A DNA stretch of 64,000 bases from Hypomyces perniciosus (taxonomy: Eukaryota > Ascomycota > Sordariomycetes > Hypocreales > Hypocreaceae). The stretch spans positions 868,001 to 932,000 of the forward strand of contig SPDT01000009.1 of the NCBI GenBank assembly GCA_008477525.1. The letters run 5' to 3'. A model generated the notes under the pieces. The model was given only the letters and a program-made list of their open reading frames with translations. It was not told the DNA's origin and did not search any database. This document shows, in pieces, positions 24,726-33,499 of the stretch (the first letter of the stretch is position 1; each line of letters starts with the position of its first letter). The position numbers and the translations under genes are program-made.

Positions 24726-26161
24726 ATCAGTTTCAACTTTATTAATAAAGCTAACTATATCTCTATAAACTAGATAACTTACTATAATAATAACTATATA
24801 ACCTATAAAAATAATAAAGATAGTAATAACTACTATTCTAAAGCCCCTAAAAAAAATAAACTATCTTTATAATAAAATATAGAGAAAGAAGATTTATAAT
24901 AATCTAAAAGGAATAAAGATTCTATTATATTAGACCTTTTAATAAAAAAGATATATTAAAAGAAAAGAAATAACCCATTAGAAATAATATTATAATATTT
25001 ACTAATATAAATAATACTACTAGTAAATTAAATAACTCTAGTAAAGATAATAAAAATAAAACTGATAAATATAAATATTATATAGGAAACTAAAAAGAAA
25101 CTAACCTTAACTACCTATCCTAGTATTAAAAAGGATAAATAATAGATAAATTTAGCTTATAATATATAAATACTAATAATTAAGTTTAATAAAAAGAAAT
25201 TTAGTAAGCTATGTATAAATTTCTAAATTAACTTAAATAGATTTAACTAAAAAGAATACTAATAGAAATAGCTTTTAAAGCTATTTCTATTAATAATATA
25301 ATTTAATGAGAAATAAATTACTATCTATAACTTAATAATAATATATAAATTAACCTATAACACCCTTAATATAATAATATATTATAAATCTTATATATAA
25401 TATATAAATATCTAATATACTTAACTACTAAAGCTATTAATAATATATTCCCTATATAAATATATTATATACCTATTATAACCCTATATCTTAAGGAAGA
25501 TCTAAAGGAATATTAAATTATATCCTAATACTATCTATTTAATATAGCCCTTTTGAAACTAAAAAATAAAATATAACCTAACTATATTAATAGCTCTATA
25601 GAAATAAAAAACTACCTAATATAGAATTGCCCTTAGTACTCTAACTAATATAAAGATAAGTAATTATATAGATACTAATCCTATATTTTAAAAAGTCCCT
25701 ATAAATATAAAAGGAATGTTTATAGTAAATATAAAGACTAGAAGTTAGAATTATATAAATAACTATAAAAATACCTTAATAATCTAGCAAAAACATTCTA
25801 GAGTAATAATTATAATACTATAAATATAGAGAATTATATAGCTAATAACTATTATAAATACACTATATATAAATAAGAAATTAAAAGGCTATATTAATAT
25901 TTAAGATATTAAAGGTTTAACTTCAAAACCTATAAATATAGATAAATAAGTAATATGAAAAAATACTACTAACTAAAGTATATTAAATGTATACTAGAAA
26001 CTTGCAAACTATATATATCTATAAGGCTCTATAAATATAAATATATAGAATAATATAACTATATTAGATATACCCTATATAGCAAATAAAAATAGAAATT
26101 TTAATAGCTAATATAAAGACTATATAATAATAGGTTTAGTTTCTAGATTTATAAAAGAGAA
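24726..26161. other. AT-rich decayed element, host of the Ty3 insertion (left part)
   Basis: RIP-type sequence without intact frames, continuing after the retrotransposon at 33,275-33,490. Less eroded phrases near 25,540-25,660 do not give a family. Confidence 0.45.
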
Positions 26162-26166
26162 CTAAC

Positions 26167-26428
26167 TGTCAGGAGACCGGAAGCTCCGGAGCTCTTGTGA
26201 CATCACATGGGCCGGAATGCATATGTAAGAGCAACTGTGGTCCCCGAAGATATAGAACTTCAGAGACCAGTAAACGACTGCTGCTACACCTAACTACTAG
26301 TTTCTGGCTTGTTACCTGCTAGTTAGCATCTATCTCTCCTCCAAGTGACTGCTCTTCAACCTCCTCTACTCTTCCCTAGGGTCGCAGCCCCTCGCCCGAT
26401 CCGTCTGCCCCAAAGAGGGTCTCTGACA
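26167..26428 (+). repeat. 5' LTR of the Ty3 element
   Basis: Starts TGTCAGGAGACC and ends GGTCTCTGACA, giving short inverted termini. It differs from the 3' LTR by one base (CTCGCCC here, CTCACCC there). A TGG at 26,432 shortly after it is a possible start of the tRNA primer-binding site. Confidence 0.95.
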
Positions 26429-26480
26429 TACTGGTCTCTCACTATTCCCAGCAAGGGTGGGAAGACCATTGGAGTTGAAG

Positions 26481-27653
26481 ATGCCTTTGGCGGCGAATGA
26501 CCAGCTCACTCCTAGTGAGGAGGCTGTATCTCAGACGCAAAGACCTTTGAGTGGAGCTACTCCTCCAGATCGTCAATCGGGCCTTCTGGACAGTACTTTG
26601 CTTACAGAAGAAGAACTTGATGCTCGCATTCGGCAAGCAAGAGACGAGCAGCGAGTGCGCTTGAAGAGGAAATATTTGGACACTCTTCTTCGAGGGGAGA
26701 ACCCTTCTTTTGAACTCCCAGAGACTGAAGGTTTATCGCCTACAACTAGCTTATCACACGCTGATAGTTCGAAACGACCTTATGAAGGCGATTGGGGCAA
26801 AGTGAAAATTCAAGCTCCTCGTTATGAAGGAAAGTCTTGGGCAGAACTACAGACTTTTCTTACTATTATTGAAGGGCAATTTGAATCGTCTCCTTACACT
26901 TTTTCCCAAGCAACCCGCAAGATTACCTATGCTGCTTCCTGCTTGAAAGGAGATATTCAACGGCGATGGGTCAGCTATTTCAGAGAAAAAGGCGGATCAG
27001 CCGGATCGATTACTTGGGACGAATTTCGTCAATGGCTTAAGGACAACAATCGCGATGGCCCAACCAGGTGCCACGAAGCGACTTCACAGATCTTTCGCTT
27101 ACGTCAAGCTGCTGGACAGAATTTTCAGTCGTTCCTCTCCCAATTCGAGATCGTTGAGAGCGAGCTCCCTGAGACGACTCCTCCACAGCTTAAGATTTGT
27201 ATGTTCTTGCAGTGCCTTTCCCCTGCAATGAATGAGCAGATACTTCACCATGGAATCCCTACGACCTGGCAGGAGTTGATTCGTGCCGGTACAATCGCTG
27301 AGACTCTTGTGCGTGGCCGTACTGGTGACGCAAGTGGCTCCCAACAGGAATCTCGATCTCAAGGAAGATACGGAAAGACCGGACCTACTAGTCAGCGGGG
27401 ATTACACCAGGATCACGCCGCTGATGTTTCAAAGAACACAACAACCGAAACACCCGGAGGTTCGAGAGAACAGAGAAACCTCCCCAGCTCGGTAATTTGT
27501 TGGAAATGTGGTGGTCCTCACTACAAGACCTCCTGCCAAGCTCCTGATTGCACGAAGTGTAATAGCAAGCACCACTCCACCGAAAAGCACGATAACCCCG
27601 TTCAGCCACACCTCACTGGCGGAAATGCTGAACCCGCGGTTCGTCGAGCCTAG
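26481..27653 (+). CDS. gag: Ty3 Gag polyprotein
   Basis: An open frame reaches upstream to 26,457, but that codon is GTG; the first ATG is at 26,481 (MPLAANDQ), giving 390 residues. The central part (about residues 100-270) has the Ty3 capsid pattern: WAELQTFLTIIEGQF, YAASCLKGDIQRRW, WDEFRQWL and FRLRQAAGQNFQSFLSQFE. Near the C-terminus lies CWKCGGPHYKTSC, a zinc knuckle with three rather than four residues between the second Cys and His, followed by CTKCNSKHH. It ends at a single TAG after which protease continues in the same frame. It forms the particle shell and binds RNA. Confidence 0.9.
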   Translation: MPLAANDQLTPSEEAVSQTQRPLSGATPPDRQSGLLDSTLLTEEELDARIRQARDEQRVRLKRKYLDTLLRGENPSFELPETEGLSPTTSLSHADSSKRPYEGDWGKVKIQAPRYEGKSWAELQTFLTIIEGQFESSPYTFSQATRKITYAASCLKGDIQRRWVSYFREKGGSAGSITWDEFRQWLKDNNRDGPTRCHEATSQIFRLRQAAGQNFQSFLSQFEIVESELPETTPPQLKICMFLQCLSPAMNEQILHHGIPTTWQELIRAGTIAETLVRGRTGDASGSQQESRSQGRYGKTGPTSQRGLHQDHAADVSKNTTTETPGGSREQRNLPSSVICWKCGGPHYKTSCQAPDCTKCNSKHHSTEKHDNPVQPHLTGGNAEPAVRRA

Positions 27654-28394
27654 GAATACGATTGCCATGTGGATCCACCCATGAGACGACCGGAGAAGAT
27701 GCGGCTAGGTGGCCACTGGCAACATGTGAATACCCTGTTTGATCCCGGCAGCGATGTTCACATTATCTCTTCACGATGGAGGGATCAATTAGGAAGTCTA
27801 TCACCGGCTCCTAAGCTTACCGCTATTTTCCCAGGTGTTTCTGCTATGACCTATGGCTATGCAGATATACTTGTAAAGATAGTTGACGACTGGGGAGTAG
27901 AGAAGAAGTGGCTACTCCATTGCGTTGTCGCTGATAGCCTAGAAGACTTTGTTCTAGGAAGACCTTGGTTTCGGGAAGCCGATCCTACCCTTTCCTGGAA
28001 GTATAATCGATGGAATTATCCTTTAACTGGGGATTCTATCACCTTAATAGCCTCTAAAAAGCAGCTACAACAAGCTATTAAGGAAGCCCGAGTAGCTTTT
28101 GTATTAGCAACTGAAAAGAAGCTGGAAGTTGGGTTAGAAGCTTCGGAAGACCTACCATCTCCCGACTTAGACGAAGCTACTTCCCTAGAAGACCACAAGT
28201 CGGCCTTGTGTTCAAAATTGCTTCCTATATATCATGACCTCACTAGTGTCTTCTCTGCAGAAGAAGCTGCCAATGCATTAGCAAGTCGACAGCACGCTAT
28301 TGAGTTAGAAGATGGGAAAATGCCTCCGTGGAGTCCTATCTATAACCTAGCACCTAAAGAGCTGGAAGCTCTCCGCGAGTATTTGGAAAAAAAG
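27654..28394 (+). CDS. pol: Ty3 protease and start of RT, in the gag frame
   Basis: Open in the same frame as gag after the TAG at 27,651-27,653. There is no ATG until 27,681, so expression probably needs stop-codon readthrough or reinitiation. Protease motif TLFDPGSDVHIIS (27,735-27,775) is the DPG-S variant of the DSG active site, and FVLGRPWFREADPTLSW near 27,950 is the usual downstream block. The segment ending AANALASRQHAIELEDG and SPIYNLAPKELEALREYLE is the N-terminal entry to RT. The frame stops at 28,448, but homology leaves it at an A-run, 28,388-28,394. Confidence 0.85.
28388..28394 (+). promoter_or_regulatory. A AAA AAG heptamer at the frame change to RT
   Basis: In the protease frame the codons read GAA AAA AAG, so the heptamer A AAA AAG is in the right register for -1 slippage. 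A -1 step here moves exactly into the RT frame (ALQNAWIRRSVSPAGAPVIF). The A-run could equally be a two-base insertion specific to this copy. Confidence 0.45.
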
Positions 28395-30919
28395 CACTAC
28401 AGAATGCATGGATTCGGCGGTCTGTTAGTCCTGCAGGTGCCCCTGTAATCTTCGTACCGAAGAAAGGCGGTAAACTGCGAATGTGCATCGATTTCCGTGC
28501 TCTGAACAAGATAACTCGCAAGAACCGCGCTCCTTTACCATTGATTTCGGAGATTCTTGACAGACTCTCACATGCTAAGATTTTCACCAAGCTTGATTTA
28601 AAGGACGCATATCACCGGATACCTATCCGCGAAGAAGACAGGTGGAAGACGGCATTTCGCTGCCGATACGGACACTTTGAGTGCAACGTTATGCCATTCG
28701 GCCTTACGAATTCCCCTGCAACTTTTCAGCAATATATCAATGATACGCTACAAGATCTGGTTGATCTTATCTGCATTGTGTATCTTGATGATATCCTGAT
28801 TTATAGCCGCACCCTCGAAGAGCATACGCAACATGTTCGCCAAGTGCTTGAAAAGCTGCGAGATGCAAAGTTGTACGCCAATATCGATAAATGCGTCTTT
28901 CACGTTACTTCAGCACCTTTCCTTGGATACGTTATTACGCCCAATGGAATTGAGATGGAACAGTCACGCGTTCAAGCTATTGCTGAGTGGCCGGTACCTA
29001 GAAGCGTCCACGACATCCTTGTATTTCTAGGATTTACAGGGTTTTACCGTCGCTTTATCAAAAATTACAGTAAAATTACAGCACCCTTAACGGATCTAAC
29101 TCGTGGGAAGCGAGAAGGGTCTTTGCAGCTAGAGCCTAGCGCTCTTGAAGCTTTTCAACAACTGAAGAAAAAGTTTTTAGAGAAACCTGTTTTAACACAT
29201 TACGACCCAGAGGCGCCGATTCGTATAGAGACAGACGCGTCAAACTATGCGATTGGGGCAGTACTAGCTCAGTACCAGCGAGATGCCTGGCACCCTGTGG
29301 CGTATATATCAAGAAAGCTAAGTGGTTCTGAATTACGTTATCATACCCCTGATACTGAATTTCTTGCTATTGTGGAAGCTTTCCGAACGTGGAGACACTA
29401 TCTGGCTTATGTGGGTACGGAGATTCAGGTCATAACAGACCATCTCAACCACCGTTACTTCACAGATAAGCAGAAGCTCTCACGCCGGCAGGCAGAGGCT
29501 CTTGATGAGCTAGCTCCGTTTAATTTTCGCATTGAGTACAGGCCGGGGAAGTTTAACCCTGCTGATGCCTTGTCTCGACGCCCTGATTTTCATGATCTTG
29601 CTGAGATTGAAGAATCACAGCGAGGCTATATGTCAATGATTTTGCAGCGTTTTCATGGCACGGAAGCCGACAGCCTATATGAACCAGAGGGATCTGCAGC
29701 AGCGCACTGTAGTGACCAGGAACATATGAGGTCGCCTGTAGACGGGAGCGTTGCTCCAGCGTCGCCCCAGGTTAGGGGATGGGGACTAGATGCTACTCAG
29801 CAGATAGCCCACCTGCAGAGTGTAGTGGCCAGAGTTGTAACTGCTGGTTCGCAGGTTGCACGGCAGACTACCGCAGGTTCGCCGCCAGAACTACAAGAGT
29901 CCTTGCGTTCAGCTGTCCTACAAGCTCAACGAGGAGATTACTTCGTTCAGCAGAAGGTTCGGAGCCAGGGAGTGGTTGGTACGTCTCGTGGTAACGACTG
30001 GGTCGTCGGTGATGACCAGCTAGTTCGCTACCAAGGCAGAGTCTATGTGCCGATAGGTCTTCGTACTGAGATTTTGATGCTACTTCATGATGATCCAACT
30101 GCTGGACACCAGGGAGTTAGTCGTACTTTGAAACGCATTATGCTGACCTATTATTGGCAAGGCATGAAGCGAGATGTTAAGCGTTATGTGTCTACATGTC
30201 ACGTTTGCCAGACAACGAAGGCGAGAACCCATCGACCTTATGGCGAACTTGCTTCGTTACCGATACCAGAAAGACCCTTTAGAGAAATTTCTATGGATTT
30301 TATTACGGATTTGCCGGAAATCCCAAACCATAAAGGCAAACACCCGTATGACACGATTCTTGTTATCGTTGACCGATATACGAAATATGCCTTGTATATA
30401 CCTACAACAGCGCATATTACAAGCAACGGGGTCGCTGACCTTTTTATAAAACACGTTTATCCAATTTTTGGAATACCACAAGGAATCGTCTCTGACAGAG
30501 ATCGATTGTTTAAATCTGGATTTTGGCGAAGTTTCTGTCACCTACTTGCTTGTAAACGGCGACTTAGCACCACTTTTCACCCACAGACTGATGGTCAGAC
30601 CGAACGGCAGAATCAAGCCTTAGAGCATTATTTACGTTCTTTCTGCAGTAAACAACAGGATGACTGGCTACAAAAATTGTCTCTCGCTCAGTCTACGTAT
30701 AATAGTGCCGAACATTCTGCAACTGGCTACTCACCAGCTTTCTTACTGCTTGGCTACGAGCCCGACGCTCCAGGTCATGATGGATTAACCTATTATGGAC
30801 ATTGTGCCGACGCTATTACTAGGGTGGAAGAGCTTCGAGCTACCCGTGAAATAGCTGAACAAACTCTACGACAAAGCCAAAAAGAATACGAGAAGTGGTA
30901 TAAACACTCACCGACTTGA
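28395..30919 (+). CDS. pol: Ty3 reverse transcriptase, RNase H and integrase
   Basis: One long frame with every catalytic motif intact. RT: MCIDFRALNKITRKN, IFTKLDLKDAYHRI, VMPFGLTNSPATFQ and YLDDILIYS (28,780). RNase H: IRIETDASNYAIGAVL, SELRYHTPDTEFLAI, QVITDHLNHRYF and FRIEYRPGKFNPADALSR. Integrase: zinc-binding HDDPTAGHQGVSRTL..CHVC (30,090-30,210), MDFITDLP, ISDRDRLF-type VSDRDRL and TDGQTERQNQ, the D-D-E triad. It copies and inserts the element. It ends at TGA 30,917-30,919 just before the GPY/chromodomain part, which continues in the +1 frame. Confidence 0.93.
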
Positions 30920-31484
30920 GAAGAAATTCGCAGTTGGCGACTGGGTATTAATTTCTACAAAATACCTGAAACTCCGGCGACCTAGCAAGAAACTCGCTGA
31001 AAAGTACATTGGTCCTTACCAGATTGAACGCCAAATTGGAACAAGTGGACTGGCATACCAGCTTTGTTTCCCATCTTCTGTCAAAATTCATAATGTTTTT
31101 AACGTTATAAATCTTGAGCCATATCATAGCCGCGAGGGAGAACCTTCTGAGCCAACAGATCACCCCTTCAGCGCTGAAGAGACATTTGAAGTTGAGAAAA
31201 TTGTTGATCATAAGTATAAGGGGATACGGCGCTTATACTTAGTCAAGTGGAAAGACTACCCAGAGACTGATAACACTTGGCAAAAGAAAAGTGATTTTAC
31301 CGATACTGAGTTAATTCAAGAGTATGAGCAGCGACTTGCTAGTGAACGACCAGCTACTACTACTAAGCGTCACGAAGTTGAAGGGAGCAGGGTGCTGCGC
31401 AGTTCCAACCAGTCAATTGAAAACAGAAAACGAACTCGCAACAGCGCACGTCTTGCAGCAAACAAGCGGCGACACTACTACTAA
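30903..31484 (+). CDS. pol: Ty3 integrase C-terminus and chromodomain (+1 frame)
   Basis: Open without its own ATG from the end of the RT frame. It reads LEKKFAVGDWVLISTKYLKL, then LAEKYIGPYQIERQIG (GPY module), IHNVFNVINLEPYH, and a chromodomain FEVEKIVDHKYKG..YLVKWKDYPETDNTW at about 31,185-31,285. Chromodomains of this class bind methylated histone H3K9 in related elements (chromoviruses); whether this one does is inferred. The one-base frame change near 30,903 is best read as an indel. The C-terminus is basic (RKRTRNSARLAANKRR). Confidence 0.88.
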   Translation, partial: NTHRLEKKFAVGDWVLISTKYLKLRRPSKKLAEKYIGPYQIERQIGTSGLAYQLCFPSSVKIHNVFNVINLEPYHSREGEPSEPTDHPFSAEETFEVEKIVDHKYKGIRRLYLVKWKDYPETDNTWQKKSDFTDTELIQEYEQRLASERPATTTKRHEVEGSRVLRSSNQSIENRKRTRNSARLAANKRRHYY

Positions 31485-31491
31485 GTGACAG

Positions 31492-32493
31492 CTAGTTCTC
31501 TTCATCTCCAAACAGCACCTCATCGCAATCTTCCATGGTAGTAGGACACACCCGAGGAAATGCAGGAATTTCAGCACGCTGGCATATCACACAATAATTA
31601 GCTAAGAACTGCCCATTACGAATGAAGAAACACATACCGGAACAAGAGTACGCATAACAGCAGCAATGGTGGCGAGAGAGTTTGCCTGATCGAGAGCAAC
31701 TTGAAGGTTCAAGCGCTCCAAGTTTTGGCGGCGACGCTGCTCGTTCGCTGCAGACTCTTTCTCTTTTCGCTCCTTGGCTGGGCCTGACTTCTGTCGCATC
31801 GATGTGAGGTTCTTTTTGCATTGGACTCGTAGTGGTGCTATCACAAACTGGGTTCTTGTTAGCCGCTATTATACAATGAAGAAGCAACACCGAAGCACTC
31901 ACCTCGTCGACAGGGAACTCTTGGGAACATTGAACTAATGCCTTGGCGGCATTGACAAATTGACGGGCGATTGGATCGCACGACTTATTGTTTGAGAAAC
32001 AATAAAAACATTTCTCAGAAGCAGCTAGCACGACACGAGTTAGCATGGAAAGTTTTGCTTTCTGATTGCATGAAACTCACATTCATCATCACAGCACCGG
32101 GGAGGTTCTTTTCCTGACTTCGCATTCTATTCGATCAAGAGGTTGAGACAACGACGACATGGCGCGGGGCGTCTGTGGCGAGTTAGCAGTGGCCAATGGT
32201 TGTATCTGTACGAGAACACCTACTGGGTTAAGTTGCCAGCGGCTTTGCGGCGTTTTGCTGGCAAGGGCGTGGCAATCTCAGGGGGAGGGTGTTCCAATGG
32301 AGACGCAACCGAGATGGCACTGGCTGCAAGCAAAGACGGGCTTGCCATGTCGAGGTTCTCGGATACCGCAGGATCGCTATCATTTTCTGAAACCGGGCTG
32401 TGAGCGTGTTAGATGGGAAGTCGTAGTGAGGAGTCAGCTACAGGAAACTCACGAAGCGGCGACGTCCATCGCAGAAGGAAGAAGAGAACTCAT
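31492..32493 (-). CDS. Spliced antisense cysteine-rich gene inside the Ty3 element
   Basis: Six exons on the strand opposite to gag-pol: 32,493-32,453; 32,397-32,224; 32,172-32,081; 32,024-31,903; 31,847-31,638; 31,578-31,492. All five introns (51-59 bp) are GT..AG, with CTAAC or CTAAT shortly before the acceptor, and the exons join in phase over 726 nt (241 residues). The start MSSLLPSAMD is preceded by GCCACC, a good initiation context. Exons 3-4 encode PCRRC, a CC pair and CFYCFSNNKSC, a Cys pattern like fungal zinc-binding domains of the DUF3716 kind (similarity by eye only). Exon 5 is charged and probably coiled coil (KERKEKESAANEQRRRQNLE); the C-terminus is acidic (MEDCDEVLFGDEEN). One TAG (32,127-32,129) interrupts exon 3 and would be CAG before a C-to-T change. 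Function unknown. Confidence 0.72.
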
Positions 32494-32507
32494 GGTGGCA
32501 GGCCGAA

Positions 32508-32577
32508 CTAAGAAAAGAGAACTGCTATCGCACAATAGGTTAGCTGGTAATAAGAAGCGAGAGGAAGGAATACTTAC
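32508..32577 (-). other. 5' leader intron of the antisense gene
   Basis: GTAAGT at 32,577, CAGCTAACC branch-like site, and TTTTCTTAG at 32,508 on the minus strand, directly upstream of the short leader TTCGGCCTGCCACC and the ATG at 32,493. Confidence 0.6.
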
Positions 32578-32990
32578 AGAGAAAAGCGCCCACAGGGAGA
32601 GAGAGGGCGAGAGAGAGAGAGACGAAGAGGAAGAAAAGAAGGAAAAGAGAAAAGAAAAGTGGGGCAAGAATGCATGCAGTGCACTCGCACGCGGTGGTGA
32701 ATTGGGAGAAGAAAAACAGAGTGAATCACTTGTGCGTTAGCAGCGAAGGGTTGGCTTGTTACGTGGGATTTCTCTGCTACCCTCTAAGTCCAATTGCACG
32801 GAAGTGTGCTTTTGAACTACGAGGTCAGAAACTTTTTAGGCTACCAAGCGTACGCCGAAGTGTTTGAGTCTGGGGCTTAAAGAAGCGTCTGTATAGGAAA
32901 TGGTTGCTGCTTAGCACGGCAATGGGGTGTCAGAAGCCGGAAAGGAGCTGGTTGGACATGGGGTCCTCGCCGGCATCGAGGTCGATGCCA
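32578..32990 (-). promoter_or_regulatory. Probable promoter/leader of the antisense gene within the element
   Basis: On the minus strand this region is strongly pyrimidine-rich (long CT runs at 32,590-32,660), a common feature just upstream of transcription starts in filamentous fungi. No conserved sense coding sequence is present. Open frames here are low-complexity. Confidence 0.4.
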
Positions 32991-32991
32991 T

Positions 32992-33002
32992 AAAAGGGGG
33001 GG
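32992..33002 (+). other. Polypurine tract of the Ty3 element
   Basis: AAAAGGGGGGG lies five bases before the 3' LTR, the expected place for the plus-strand primer. Confidence 0.7.
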
Positions 33003-33007
33003 CAGCC

Positions 33008-33269
33008 TGTCAGGAGACCGGAAGCTCCGGAGCTCTTGTGACATCACATGGGCCGGAATGCATATGTAAGAGCAACTGTGGTCCCCGAAGATATAGAACT
33101 TCAGAGACCAGTAAACGACTGCTGCTACACCTAACTACTAGTTTCTGGCTTGTTACCTGCTAGTTAGCATCTATCTCTCCTCCAAGTGACTGCTCTTCAA
33201 CCTCCTCTACTCTTCCCTAGGGTCGCAGCCCCTCACCCGATCCGTCTGCCCCAAAGAGGGTCTCTGACA
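33008..33269 (+). repeat. 3' LTR of the Ty3 element
   Basis: Identical to the 5' LTR apart from one A for G (CTCACCC). Followed by the target duplication CTAAC. Confidence 0.95.
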
Positions 33270-33274
33270 CTAAC

Positions 33275-33490
33275 TTAAGATATCTATCTATAATATAAAG
33301 CTAGGATAAGAATCTATAGCAAAAAAAACTATAGTATCTATAAATAGAAACAATAGTTAAAAGAACAAGATTACCTATAGAAAGATATAATATAACTAAC
33401 AAAATACTAATATCCCTTAATACTATAAAGAATAAATATAAAAGGCTTAAGTTAATATTAAAAAGAAGAATTATAAAATATTATATTAAG
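33275..33490. other. AT-rich decayed host element (right part)
   Basis: Continues the RIPed block interrupted at 26,166. It ends at about 33,500 where normal composition returns abruptly. Confidence 0.5.
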
Positions 33491-33499
33491 ATATTTATA

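Larger units (their letters stand above)
26167..33269 (+). mobile_element. Young full-length Ty3/gypsy chromodomain LTR retrotransposon, 7.1 kb
   Basis: Bounded by two 262-bp LTRs (26,167-26,428 and 33,008-33,269) that differ at a single position by eye, and by a perfect 5-bp target duplication CTAAC (26,162-26,166 and 33,270-33,274). It carries gag, protease, RT, RNase H, integrase and a chromodomain in Ty3 order, then about 1.5 kb before the 3' LTR that holds an antisense spliced gene. It is not RIPed although the target is, so it arrived after the target had decayed. Pol is split by one in-frame stop and two frame changes, so this copy may depend on recoding or be recently disabled. Confidence 0.92.

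Noticed and set aside
26457..26480. Gag start at 26,457
   Set aside because: That codon is GTG; the first ATG in frame is at 26,481.
32449..32667. Minus-strand Ser/Phe-rich 72-codon frame
   Set aside because: Most of it is the CT-rich leader; only the last codons from the ATG at 32,493 belong to exon 1, as the splice sites show.
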